Position numbers and translations under genes: made by a program. The notes under the pieces were generated by a model. The model worked only from the letters and a program-made list of their open reading frames with translations. It had not been told where the DNA came from and did not search any database. This document shows, in pieces, positions 1 to 10,757 of a DNA stretch of 64,000 nt. Origin of the DNA: Rehmannia glutinosa (lineage: Eukaryota; Streptophyta; Magnoliopsida; Lamiales; Orobanchaceae); assembly GCA_016081115.2 (NCBI GenBank), contig CM071931.1, forward strand, positions 14,330,284-14,394,283, in the 5' to 3' direction. The first letter of the stretch is position 1, and the number at the start of each line of letters is the position of its first letter.

Positions 1-1836
1 AAGATATAACTTGGACAATGTAGCCAAGGACATCCTTTACAAAACCTTGGACAAAGCCATGTTCAATAAAGTCAAATCATGTAAAACGCTAAGGAAACTG
101 GGACAAGTTTGACATTGATTTGTGAAGGCTCGGAGCAAATCAAAGAAAACAAATTATCGTCAGGTATCTGTAAATTTGAGAACTTCAAAATGATCTCGGG
201 AGAGAACCTGGATCAACTAGACGCTCGGTTCACGTAAATCACAAATGAGTCATGCATGCACTTGGAAAGGAATATACACGAGAAGAAATGTGTATGAAAA
301 TCCTAAAAAGTCTTCCCATTGAATGGGAGATGAAGGTCATGGCACCGAGACATTCCATGGACCTATCAAAGACATCCAACCATGAGTTATTCTCGGACCT
401 CAAAGCCTACGAGTTTGAGCCGAGAAGAAAAGACCAGGAAGAAATAGTTGTACTCCAAAACATTTTGCTCTAATTGTTAAAGATGGGAAGAGAGTCGAGG
501 TCGAGAAGTCATTGACCCGAGGAAAAGAAATAGCCCCGATGGTTAAGAGGTTCAACAAGTTCTTCAATAAGAACTACAAGAGAGGAAAGGGTGAATCTTC
601 CGGAAGACACTCGGCTCCTCCAAATCAAGGGAAGATAGGCCAACCAAGAGAAGATCATCAAAAAGTTGAGTATCAAAGGGTGACAATCCAAGAATGGAAA
701 AGAGTGATCAAAAGGTTGAATATCTATCTTTGGAACTGTAGACAACCAGGTCACTATGCCATTGATCGGTCCATATCCCTGTAGTCAACAAATACAGAGA
801 TGAAGAAGAAAGGAAGGTCTTGAGAGAAAGAAGACAAGAAAGGAAAAAGGCAATGATGGTGCGAGAGCTCAAAAACAGCCAAGTCAAGAGAGAAACGGTG
901 ATTGAGAGAGCAAAGTGAAGCTGACTATTCAAGTGACTCACGAAGAAGAAGCCCGATCCGCTTGATGGCTAAAGAACGAGATCAACCCGATCAAGAAGAT
1001 GAGGTACAATCTAACTCAACAAACTCGGACACTAGTGATAGCGATCGTGACACACACACTTCATCACCCACTCGATCTTTAAGATTCATTAGGCAAAATG
1101 ATGAAAGATTTTGAACACATTAAATCCTCACACACACTATTGAATGAGGAAAACAGCCTACTCAAAAGTCAAAACTCAAAGCCGACTAAGGAGCCGACTA
1201 CTCTAAGTCAAATAGTCGATGAGAATGAAAGTTTAAAGGCTGAAAATGCTAAATTAATAGCGAGAAATTGCTGCTATAGAAAAGAGGAGAATGACCTCAA
1301 GAATGTTATTGCCTCATTCACTAAGGCATCTAAATCATTGGATGATCTTATTATGAGTCAAAGAGAATGTGGAGACAAGACAGGCTTAGGATTTAACTCC
1401 TCGTGCTATGTCAAACCTCAAAAGTAATTTTGGAAAGAGGATCTTCAAGTCGTGAAGAGTCCGAAAAATCCAAAACTCTAAATGTTGCACACACATTCAC
1501 TCCAAAGCACAATAACAAGCAAACTGGCCTTGGTTACAAAGGAAAAGGAAAATGACCCAGTTGAGTGTCTTTGAAAGGACAGTGAGAAGAGATTCGGCGA
1601 GTCCCTCGGCAAACTCCAAACAGAAAATACTCTGTAAAGAAGAAGCGAGCTACCAAAAATCCCTTAAAACCCATAAAAGAAATACATATGATGGGAATGG
1701 TAGAAAATATCCAAGCCAAGCTGATTGGAATAATCAACTATCGCCACAGACTTATGGAATATAAACCCAAATGGCAAAGGCCTAGAACTCGGCAAGGGCC
1801 ATTCCAAAAGCATAAGAGCTTTCATCAAAGACACAT
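1..1836 (+). pseudogene. gag of copy A, frame-broken, 5' part missing
   Basis: Gag forms the particle that packages the element's RNA. The window opens in a UBN2-type gag domain; readable pieces include EEMCMKILKSLPIEWEMKVM near 285-345 and a Leu/Lys-rich stretch ending in DLKAYEFEPRR. A zinc-knuckle-like segment (WNCRQPGHYAID, about 730-770) has lost its first and last cysteines compared with copy B. Codons 1098-1427 form a Glu/Lys/Asn-rich coiled coil (NEENSLLKSQNSKP, ENESLKAENAKL) ending in GLGFNSS, a tail typical of Sirevirus gag. The region 1430-1836 is a Lys/Gly-rich linker (TGLGYKGKGK read across frames). At least four frame changes separate these pieces, so no full protein can be made from this sequence as given. 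Confidence 0.75.
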
Positions 1837-2400
1837 ATGCACCTAGGCACTACACTCAAAGACACCACTATTACCCAAGGAAGGCAATTGCTAAAACACA
1901 TATGCGCAGCATACGACAAAAGAGACAATTTGTATGAACCTAGAATCCCCAAGCAATTTGCCAGGATTAATTATGATTATGGCATCGATAGATGGCAACC
2001 CCTTAGAGTCAAATCATTTGGCTATAGATTGGTTGGATCATCTTACAATTCTAACCCCTCGGGACCGGACAAGTATGGGTACCTAAAACTTAATTTCTTG
2101 ATTGCGGGTTCAAGCAAAGTGAGTGCAAGGAACTGGTACATGGATAGTGGTACATTCCCGGCACACATGACAGAAATAAGAAAAATGTCAAAATTCAAGG
2201 AAGTTAAAGGAGCAAAAGTCATATTTGGAGGAAATGAAGCTCCTGGTGAAATAAAAGGCATTGGATCCATCAAGAGGAATGGATTAGAAATCACAGATGT
2301 CGCATATGTTGAAGGACTCAACTTCAACTTTCGAGCATCGATCAACTCGTGACAAGGGCTACAATGTTGGATTCAACATAGGTATATGCCAAATCAAAGA
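1837..2400 (+). pseudogene. protease region of copy A
   Basis: Open stretch 1837-2352 carries the copia aspartic protease: NWYMDSG near 2133-2153 holds the catalytic Asp-Ser-Gly, followed by a Met-Thr-Glu-Ile segment and GAKVIFGGNEAPGEIKGIGS and then TDVAYVEGL. The family cleaves the Gag-Pol polyprotein. The usual Cys/His residues just after DSG are altered (TFPAHM), and the reading frame is lost right after VEGLNFNF. Copies B and C have their own, different breaks in the same domain. Confidence 0.7.
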
Positions 2401-3829
2401 TATCGAATCAAATAAAGTTGTCTTTGCAAGGATGTAGACGAGAAAAATATGTATGTAGTGGATTGGTCAATCGCAACACCAAAGAGCAATCTCTACTAGC
2501 AAAGAGCACAATTTGAATCAAGTTATTTTGTGGCACAAAAAAAGCCGAGTCACCTAAATTTCAAAACGATTAACAAGCTTGCAAGAAGTCATCTTGTAGA
2601 AGGACTTCCGGACTCGAGATCAAGAAGGAAAGTATATGTGATGCATGTCGGAAGGAAAGCAAATCAAGTCGTCATTCAAAGAAAAGACATGCCCATCCTC
2701 AACAAGAATTTTGCATCCGCTTCATATGGATCTATTTGGCCCGGTGGAACCAGCCAAAGATAAGTGGAAAGAAATACACCTTGGTGGTAGTAGATGACTA
2801 CTCAAGATATACATGGACAATATTCATGTGCAAGAAGAAAGAAACTCTACAAAAACTACCACGGTGATGAAGAGGATTCAAAATGAGAAGAGTCAAACCA
2901 TTATCAAAATAAGATCGGATAGAGGAATCGAGTTTGTCAATGGAATAATAACTCGATCTTGTATTGAGAATGGTATTGGTCATGAACTATCGGCCGCAAG
3001 AACTCACAATGAGAATGGAGTTGCGAGAAAGAAGAACAGTAACCTCAAAGTAGCAAAGCAAGGACCATGTTAGTCAAGCGGGGTTACCAAAAAGATTTTG
3101 GGTCAAGCAATCAACACGACTTGCTACACCCAAAACAGGATGTATGATAAATAGGCAAATCGACAAAGACTCCTATGAGATCTGGATGGAAGAAAACCAA
3201 ATGTTGCATATTTCAGAATATTTGGATGTAAATGCTTTATCCACAACAATGGCAAAGACAACCTAAAGGCTTTTGATGCTAAAGCGATGAAGGTATCTTC
3301 AGATACTCAAAGCAGAGCCTCAAGAGTACTCAATAAAAGGACTATGGTTGCGAAGAATCCATTCATGTAGTATTCGATGAGCCAAATGTGAATGGAGAAG
3401 ACATTGAAGAGTCGGTGATAAGTTGAATCATCCAACCATACTGAAGAGTCCCTATCAAGTCAAGTTGGAATTATCAATTCGAAAGAAGATGAGATAGTGA
3501 ATCTCAAAACAATTTTGGAAAATTTGCAGCTAAGTGATTACGAGAGTCGACCACAAAGAACACGGTGCAAGTCGACTTAATCCGGCTAACTTACTCCAAC
3601 TGATGTAAGATGGCCGAGAGACCATCCACCGTAACTTGTCATTGGAAATATAAGAGAAGGTGTCAAAACAAGATCGAACTCAACAAGAAGCCATGTTCAC
3701 ATGCTTCATCTTGCAAATAGAGCCCAAAGATGTGTCCCAAGCATTGGGCGACACACATTGGATTCAAGCTATGCAGAAGAAGAGTGAATCGATTTGAAAG
3801 AAATAAAGTGTGGGAATTAGTGCAAAGAC
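2401..3829 (+). pseudogene. integrase of copy A and integrase-RT connector
   Basis: A pre-integrase zinc-binding stretch lies at about 2526-2700 (HLNFKTINKLARSHLVEGLP, then a Cys-X2-Cys-like remnant). The integrase core follows: VVVDDYSRYTWTIF is readable at about 2784-2825 across a frame change, SDRGIEFVNGI at about 2915-2950 holds the second Asp, and ENGVARKKN near 3010 covers the position of the catalytic Glu. The family inserts element DNA into chromosomes. From 3260 to 3829 the sequence is the variable linker before reverse transcriptase, again in several frames. A stop ends the core at 3073. Confidence 0.72.
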
Positions 3830-4460
3830 CCATACATCAAAATGTTTTTGGCACCAAATGGGTGTTGAAATAAGATGAACGAGGAAGGTTACGTGATAAG
3901 AAACAAAGCAAGACTAGTAGCCAAAGGATATTGCCAAGAAGAAGGGATAGATTTTGATGAAACATTTGCCCCTGTAGCAAGATTGGAAGCTATAAGGATG
4001 TTTCTTGCCTATGCGACTCACAAGAATTTCATTGTATATCGAGATGGATGTAAAAAGTGCATTCCTAAATGGTTTATTGGAAGAAGAAGTGTATATTGAA
4101 CATCCTCCAGGATTTGAGCAGAAGACTCTTGGAGACAAGGTATACAAACTCAAGAAAAGCCCTGTATGGATTGAAACAGGCACCCGTGAGCATGGTATGA
4201 CACCTGTCACAATTCCTAATCGAAAATGGATTCACAAAAGGAAAAGTAGATAGAACACTTTTGAGAATTCAAGACAAGAAGAGTATCTTGCTTGTTCAAA
4301 TATATGTGGATGACATCATTTTTGGATCCACTAACAAAAGAGCTGTGTGAAAAATTTTCAAACCTCATGCAAAGTAAATTTGAAATGAGCATGATGGGGA
4401 GAGTGACATTCTTCCTTGGACTCCAAGTGAAACAGTGAGGATGGAACTTTCATAAGTCAA
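3830..4460 (+). pseudogene. reverse transcriptase of copy A
   Basis: The Ty1/copia reverse transcriptase is recognisable from RNKARLVAKGYCQEEGIDFD and ETFAPVARLEAIR (3900-4000), then VKSAFLNGLLEEEVYIE (4050-4100) in another frame, and the catalytic IYVDDIIFGSTNK at about 4300-4340. The domain copies element RNA to DNA inside the particle. Frame changes fall within FIVY..MDVK, after VYKLKK and after STNK, so the enzyme cannot be read through. Confidence 0.8.
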
Positions 4461-5263
4461 ACAAAATACACCAGAGATTTAATGAAGAAGTTTGGTATGG
4501 AGGAGAAGTCTTCGTAAAAATACCAATGAACACATCATCAAAATGGACATGGATGCAGATGGCAAGCAGTAGATCAAACAAGATCTGAGCACTTATTGGA
4601 TCGTTGCTCTATCTCACAAAGCGGACGGACATAACCTTTCTTTGTAGGTGTATGTGCAAGATTTCAATCTGCTCCAAAAGAGAGCCATATGACAAAGATG
4701 ACTAAGAGAATATTGAGATACTTGAAAGGAAGCCAAGAAGTAGGCCTATGGTATCCAAAGGAAGGTGGATTCAAGCTAATTGGCTATTGATTCTCGACTA
4801 TCTTTGGATGCGAGTGGACGGGGAAGAGCACTTCAGGCACATGTCAAATGCTAGGAAACAGTGATTTCTGGTTTAGCAAGAAGCAAAACTCAATAGCTAC
4901 CTCTGGTGAGTGCAGAATACATAGGCAAATGTTGTGCCCAAGTCCTATGGATGAGACAAGTGAGAGACTATGAAATTGAGGAAAAAGAAATTCCAATCAT
5001 GTGTGATAACACAAGTGCAATTGCAATCACTCAAAATCCTATGTTGCATTCAAGAACAAAGCATATCGATGTCGAGATATCACTTCATAAGAGATCATGT
5101 TGAAAAGAAGGACATCATCCTGGAATATATCTCAAGCGATAAACAACTAGCCGACATCTTCACAAAACCATTATGTGAGTCAAGATTTGAAGAACTCAAG
5201 CATGAGTTGGGACTAATTGGTGAAAGTGACACTGACAAATCAAAGAAGAGAAATGGAATGTAA
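4461..5263 (+). pseudogene. RT thumb and RNase H of copy A
   Basis: This stretch continues pol. It includes remnants of TFFLGLQVK, the RNase H motif region with VLWMRQVRDYEIEEKEI, CDNTSAIAITQNPMLHSRTK and the C-terminal IFTKPLCESRFEELKHELGL. RNase H removes the RNA strand during reverse transcription. The last block (4970-5263) is open to a stop at 5263 and its DNA is close to copies B and C. Several upstream frame changes (for example around 4440, 4510 and 4780) inactivate the unit. Confidence 0.78.
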
Positions 5264-5637
5264 AAGGGGTGAAAAAGAGTCAAAATGTAAATCATTTCGA
5301 TGAAATCACCAGATCGGAAAAGACTACACCGAGTCGGTGATAATTTGAGTCACTAAGAGAACTGTGAGAAGTAGAGTTAAATCGGCTAAGGGATGTTGAA
5401 TAACTTATGAGCAAAGTGACAAAAACGCGATCGTTTTGACTAAGCGGGAATGTTTTAAGGAATACGTCGGCATAATGATGATGTGTACAGACATAAAGCC
5501 GCACACCAAGCTTATGATTGGATATAAATGTTGCCGCATTAAATACGAGACATTAAGTGCTCAATAAGGCGTGCAAAATCCAAGCCGTTGATTTCGATCA
5601 CATTTCAAAAACCACCCGCACGCCCTTTCATAAACCA
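5264..5637 (+). other. spacer between pol and the extra gene region, copy A
   Basis: About 370 bp without a supported coding sequence. It aligns by eye with the spacers of copies B (17950-18341) and C (29879-30175, reverse), including a run around the words gataatgatgatgtgtac, so it is a conserved part of the element and not a later insertion. Confidence 0.6.
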
Positions 5638-5778
5638 TATTTAAACCATTTTCGTCCGTTTCTCTCTCACACTTCTAAAACTGTTCATCTCTTTCTCTCA
5701 AAAGCAAAGGAAAAATACTCTCGAAGCCCTATCTATCTCCAAGTCAATCTCGAGTTTTCCTTGATATAATCCTGAGAA
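5638..5778 (+). promoter_or_regulatory. TATA-like motif and CT-rich leader before the extra gene region, copy A
   Basis: TATTTAAA at 5638-5645 is followed by a pyrimidine-rich stretch (CGTTTCTCTCTCACACTTC) and then by ATG at 5779, about 140 bp downstream. The same motif, pyrimidine leader and spacing occur in copy B (18342-18349, ATG 18486) and copy C (29878-29871, ATG 29734). In plants this looks like a core promoter with a Y-patch and 5' untranslated leader; that reading is inferred from arrangement only. Confidence 0.45.
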
Positions 5779-8700
5779 ATGGCACCAACTTATGACTTTA
5801 CCAAGTTAGGAAAGCAAATCCACAGGCTCTACGGTGGATTTGACGGAATGGTGAAACAGGGGTCCGGCGACACCCTAGTGAAGAAAATCGCTGAAAAATT
5901 AGAAACGCCCCGTCGAAACCGTTTCTAACGTTAGAATACCCGATGACATACGTGGAGGAAGTCGCACAATTCTCGTGAATGCCGAGATTCACGATGAAGG
6001 AATCAAGTCATCTGTTCACGGAAAGCGGTGACTATCACCGCCAAGGATTTGGTGAACATTGCTCACTACCGCCAGAAGGAGCATCTCGAGATTAAAGAAG
6101 CTGATGTAAACTTGGCCGACGCTTGGAAAGAAATAGCCAAGTCCGACTTTGCCGATAAAATAATATACACACGACAAACAAGAGATCAGCTGTTGAAGGA
6201 GGATTATCACAAGTTGTTGGATATAGTTGCCAAATGTATCGACATTAAATTTGGCGACTTTGACCAATCTGTCAAAGGCAAAGCCGATTGTAATGGCCGC
6301 AATCATCGAAGAAAAAAGATAGATAAAGCTGGGCTGAGTTTATATACTGGTGACTCTGCTTTAACGTGGGAACAAATCCTTCAAAGAAGATGGCACATTT
6401 GGAGGATCCCTAGGATATGGCCTGGTGATTGGCCGGCTATTGGAGGTGAAAGGAGTCCCTCTTAGACATGGGAAGGCATTCCATGTTAACAAGAGGATGT
6501 TCGAGAGCAAACCTCTCGGCGCACTGAAGAGAGCTTACGCCAAGAGAGGCGACACGGTGAGGGGGAATCGGTGACCCGAAGATACAAAATTGTTTCTCTC
6601 TCGGCCAAAGAAGAAAGCCCTGCATTTTCGCACTGCCTTAAGAAGATCGCTGCCCCTGCGCAAAGAAAGAAAACCAAACATGCTCATGCCCCCTGCAGTG
6701 AAAGTCAGTCACCGCCCAGCAGCCGTGTCTCTGCCCCTGCGGCAGTTAGCCGGTCGAAAAGTACTCACAAATACCTTCTCCGATCGTCAAGAAGAGGAGG
6801 CGAGAAGCCACGACAGCCGGCTCCTCGAGAAAAAGACACCAAAGACGGCCCCACCCGCCCAAGACTCGGAGGACACCGTCTCTCGAACCGTAAATCCCTC
6901 GGTACAAACTAGGAGATGGAGACGCATTATCAAGCGCTCCGAGCTTGAGAAACCACCGAGTCAGCCACTCGGCTAGAACAGATCTGGGAGCTGCATTTGG
7001 AGAAGTGAAGTCTCCAAATGTAGTTGATGAAATTGACCAAGTCTCTCAAGGCGATCAGCAGAGGCAACCGAAGACACTGTTTGTAGTTCACGGTGAAGCA
7101 CAAGACGAACCGCTAGAGCGGATAGTGATGTAATGATCCTATCTCCACCTTATCCGGACATCCAAAATCGTCTGCGTGAGTGGAGGAAATGGAAGTTGAG
7201 TAAGTCGAGGAAGCAGTTCCAACGGCCGAGTTCATAGAAGAAGAAGAGGAAGGCTGTTGAGCTTCCGGGATCGACCACTGTACTCCCAAAGATGGATGAA
7301 GACAATCGCACGGACATCCCGCAGATCTATAAGGAAAAGAGAGAGAAAAGCAAGTTGAGGAAGCCGAGGCACGTGAGAAGGCAAGCATCCGCCCTATCTC
7401 GGCACCACAGAACACACACATCCTCTCCTTGATGTCTTCTCGACGATGACGAGGAACCAGGAGAATGCCGCGCCCCACGGAAGAGTTGCAAATGCAGCAA
7501 GCATTGCACGAATCAAGAATCCTTCACGAGCAAAGACTAATGGAGGGACCAGGAGAGTCCTCCGAACACACGGTGAAATTGATCCAATGGGAGTGGTTGA
7601 CAAATCGCCATCTGTTGTTATTGCCACCACTTCCCGACTCACTCGGAAGAAGGCGATAAGGGTCATGGCGATGAAACGGGATAGTGGGGACCCCGGTCGA
7701 GCCAACTCCTATTGAAGGTGTGCTACCACCGCCCCAACGGCTGAACAATCAATCGAAACAGTAGGGAGTTTGGAGACGAGTGACCCCATTCCAAGTCACT
7801 CGTTGGTGCGCCCGGTGGGGAAACTCCCTCCACTGCGGCAAGGTCGGAGGATCTGCGGATGACTCCACAACGAATCAAGGAGGCGAAGTAGAGAAAATAC
7901 AAACACAAGAAGAACAGCAAGTTTCCATCAACGAAGCTCGGACGAGTTGAGACTGTCTCACTGAGATGCCAACCGCTCTCAGGTAATGACGCGCGATGCG
8001 AGTCGAGGCACATGGATGGAACGGCCCGGGAGTTAACACTGCAGGCGATGAAAGTGCAATCCATGGGGTTGAGACTCCAATGGATGCCATCGTAGAAGAC
8101 CCTAAGACAGTGACATCGTCGAAAGGGAGGACAAGGCCTCGCAGCGAGAGAGACTGCCTGGAGGTAATGAAGGCCCATGGGAGGTTGAGACTTCCCGGTA
8201 ACGGGCGATGTAGAGAACATCCCTCCCGCCATCATCGACCCATCCGAGAATGAGATAAGCGCACTTCATGATTCCCGGGACAACCCACGATGTCACTTTT
8301 CCGGGATCGGAAGGCGAAGAAGAAGCTCGAGTCATCCCCGTGCCAAATCCAAAAGACTCAGTGCGGATATTCCAAGCACGAGTAAGTCGATCCCAAGACT
8401 ACTCGTCAAACTTTTAACTTTGATGATGAGCCACCAATGGAAATCTCATCATCGTCCGATGACGCTTCGATAAGGCCGAGGACGATCTCATGAAATGGAA
8501 AAATCATTTGAGACCAACGGTACATTAAGATACTGAGGCTCAAGCAAGCGGGTCTACTTCACAACAAAACCGGTGAAAAAAGAGACCACGCGCGAGACTC
8601 CTCAAGCCTGCAGCAGGATCGATTCCCAAAAGAACTTCACGTGCACCGCTCATCATCGAACAGATCCGGTTGGCGGTGATGAATCCTTTGTAGAATCTTT

Positions 8701-10355
8701 CCCTTTTTCGGAGAGATACCGAGAACTCCACGAAGAGTCGAAACGAACAAGCACGCTATCACAAACCAGCTCCTGTTCTTCCATCGACACCATTGTTCCA
8801 GTGATTATGATTTTGATCTTTGCATGGCCATCACCGCAATGAAGAATCACTGAAGTTCGAGAAGTGTTCAAGGCACTATTTGCCGAGGTTGAACGGATGG
8901 AGAGGCATCAGGCCTCTTTGGACATGCGGATCGACAACAGAGATGCCACCCTTACGGTGATTTAAGAGGCATAACAATTCGGATAAGGGAATGGTGGCAA
9001 CAAAAACAAACAATGCGTGTGGAACAAGTGAGATACTTGAGGACATTGTTCAACAAGTTCTTGGTGTGGAGAGCTGAAAATGCCGATGCAAAAACGAAAC
9101 CGAGAGAGCATATTGAGCACATGCATGAAGCTCACATTGCCGAGGTCAAGTCTGCGTGAGCAAAACAAGAGTGAATACAAAATTCACCTTCTAATGGTGA
9201 GATGAAGTGATTTCAAAGAGAGTCCAACGCTACTCTGGATGAATTTGGCCGCATATACTGCAGCGAGACTCGAGACAAAATTCAACTATCAGGCTTGAAT
9301 TCCCGCTTGCAAGTCTATTTCAAGCGTTCCTCTCTCCTTTGATGATGCCAAAAAGGGGGGAAGAGGAATACCTAAAGTGCAAGGGGATCCGAAGTTGAAA
9401 AGGAAGGAGAAGCGCCAAGGAAAATCGGTGAGGAAGTGTTAAAAAAAGAAGAAAGGAAAATCTGCTTTGAGGGGAAAGGATCAAAAGATATGACCTTGAT
9501 GATTGCACAAACCCTCAACATGGTCTGTCACGGTGACATTATCGCAGACAAACTCCCCCGGACTCGCCACTCCAACACTTTGCTATATCCATGGCCGATA
9601 AGAGAAAAACAATTGAAGCGGGGATGAAGGAAGTGGAAGGAAGAATGGATGCCAGGGTTATGAACATCTTGAAAGAACATGGAGGCATTCCAAAGACGAA
9701 AACACTTATGCCATCTCGGATGTCGGGGACGAGAACCACGATCGATGAATTTAAAACGCTCGAACTGGGGATACTTTGCAAATATGTCTATGGCTCAAGC
9801 TTGGGACTTATCGGGAAAAGGGTCTCACGTTATGTGAAGAAGGCGACAGAGCAGTGAGACAACCAAGCAATACTCGCTCTGTGGTCACTCCGGTCACTCA
9901 CGGTGGAAAGAAGAAGACCCAAAGACAAGAGATACGCCCGAGGTAGAGGAAGAAGCGATAGTGGAGGAAGAAGCTTGGACCAGGCCTCCGCCCAAGAATA
10001 TTGAATACGTAGATCCAGGAAAGAAAGGAGGGATCTCTTGGTGGGCTTGATCAAGTGGCAAATTTGAAAGTGGCTAAAACTAACGCCGAGTACGCAAAAA
10101 GAATAGAAAGAAGAAAACAAGAGACAAACTCGGCTATGGGAGGAGAGACGAGGAAAGAATAAGAAAAGATGAAGCTGCCAGGAAGGCATATGAAAAAAAA
10201 AAAAAGCAAAAATTGACGACGAAAAAAGAGAAGAAGAGAAGAAGATCTTGAACAAGATGAAAGAAGGAGGCGAAGGAGATGAAGTGTTCTTTGTCAACCC
10301 TTCGTGTATTTTATTATGTAAATACATACAATGTAAGTCTTACGTAATAAAGCTA
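5779..10355 (+). pseudogene. extra (env-like position) gene region of copy A
   Basis: This lies where Sireviruses carry an env-like or other additional ORF. It begins MAPTYDFTKLGKQIH. The next recognisable block (6028-6465) reads DLVNIAHYRQKEHLEIKEAD and later LLDIVAKCIDIKFGDFDQ, ending in a Trp/Pro/Gly-rich stretch; this resembles uncharacterised 'putative plant transposon protein' families from memory, not proven. A Lys/Arg/Pro/Ala-rich segment with a basic patch (6590-6976), Glu-rich helices (7200-7400), a Ser/Asp-rich part around 8450 and a coiled-coil part (9591-9857, KRKTIEAGMKEVEGRMDARV) follow. The end is KMKEGGEGDEVFFVNPSC near 10255-10310, stop near 10355. There are many frame breaks. 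No signal peptide or convincing membrane segment is readable, so a true envelope role is unsupported. Confidence 0.55.
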
Positions 10356-10539
10356 TAAATTCTTTATTTTTTTGTGAAGACAATTATGTGCTCGATACAC
10401 CTTGTGATTGTGTTAAGGAACAAGAATGATATGATCAATAAAAGAATTGATTCTGCGCATACATTCTATGTCAATACACTATCTCAGTATGTATCTTTCT
10501 TTGTTTGCATTTTTGAATGATTTAAGTTTTGGCATCATC

Positions 10540-10552
10540 AAAAAGGGGAAAT
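10540..10552 (+). other. polypurine tract of copy A
   Basis: AAAAAGGGGAAAT directly precedes the LTR start TGTTAGG. Polypurine tracts prime plus-strand DNA synthesis in LTR retrotransposons. The equivalent tracts are at 23184-23196 (B) and 25003-24989 (C, reverse). Confidence 0.85.
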
Positions 10553-10757
10553 TGTTAGGAATTTTATTGTTTAGATTTTGATGAATGCCATGTAAAACTT
10601 AGAATAGAAAGTTGGCACCCCAATTCTTGTTGTAAAATGTATTGTAACAATTAGAGTTGGCCAAGCGAGTTAAGTCGGCCTACGCCCTAACATGCAAGAA
10701 GATGGAAGGAAGACTTTCTTTGAAACATTTGAATATGGCAAAGAAGAGTAGACGGAA
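10553..10757 (+). repeat. 3' LTR of copy A, only the first 205 bp
   Basis: The sequence starts TGTTAGGAATTTTATTG like the LTR at 10758 and follows it closely until ...GTAGACGGAA. There it stops and a second complete LTR start follows at once. TATA box, R and U5 of this LTR are absent. Either copy B inserted here and the right remainder was lost, or the junction arose by rearrangement or assembly. Confidence 0.85.

Larger units (their letters stand above)
1..10757 (+). mobile_element. Sirevirus-like Ty1/copia element, copy A (5' end outside window)
   Basis: The window starts inside gag of this element, which then shows protease, integrase, reverse transcriptase and RNase H in the Ty1/copia order. 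About 5.3 kb of further sequence follows before a polypurine tract and a partial 3' LTR. This gene order, the coiled-coil gag tail, the long LTR seen in the sister copies and the extra region behind pol fit the Sirevirus (SIRE1) lineage; the lineage name is inferred from architecture, not from a search. Two further copies lie at 10758-23478 (+) and 23479-37442 (-). All coding parts are broken by frameshifts, so the copy looks non-autonomous. Its 3' LTR stops after 205 bp where copy B begins. Confidence 0.82.

Noticed and set aside
5779..10355. True envelope gene in the env-like position
   Set aside because: No signal peptide, membrane segment or fusion-type motif is readable; the basic patch and coiled coils point elsewhere.
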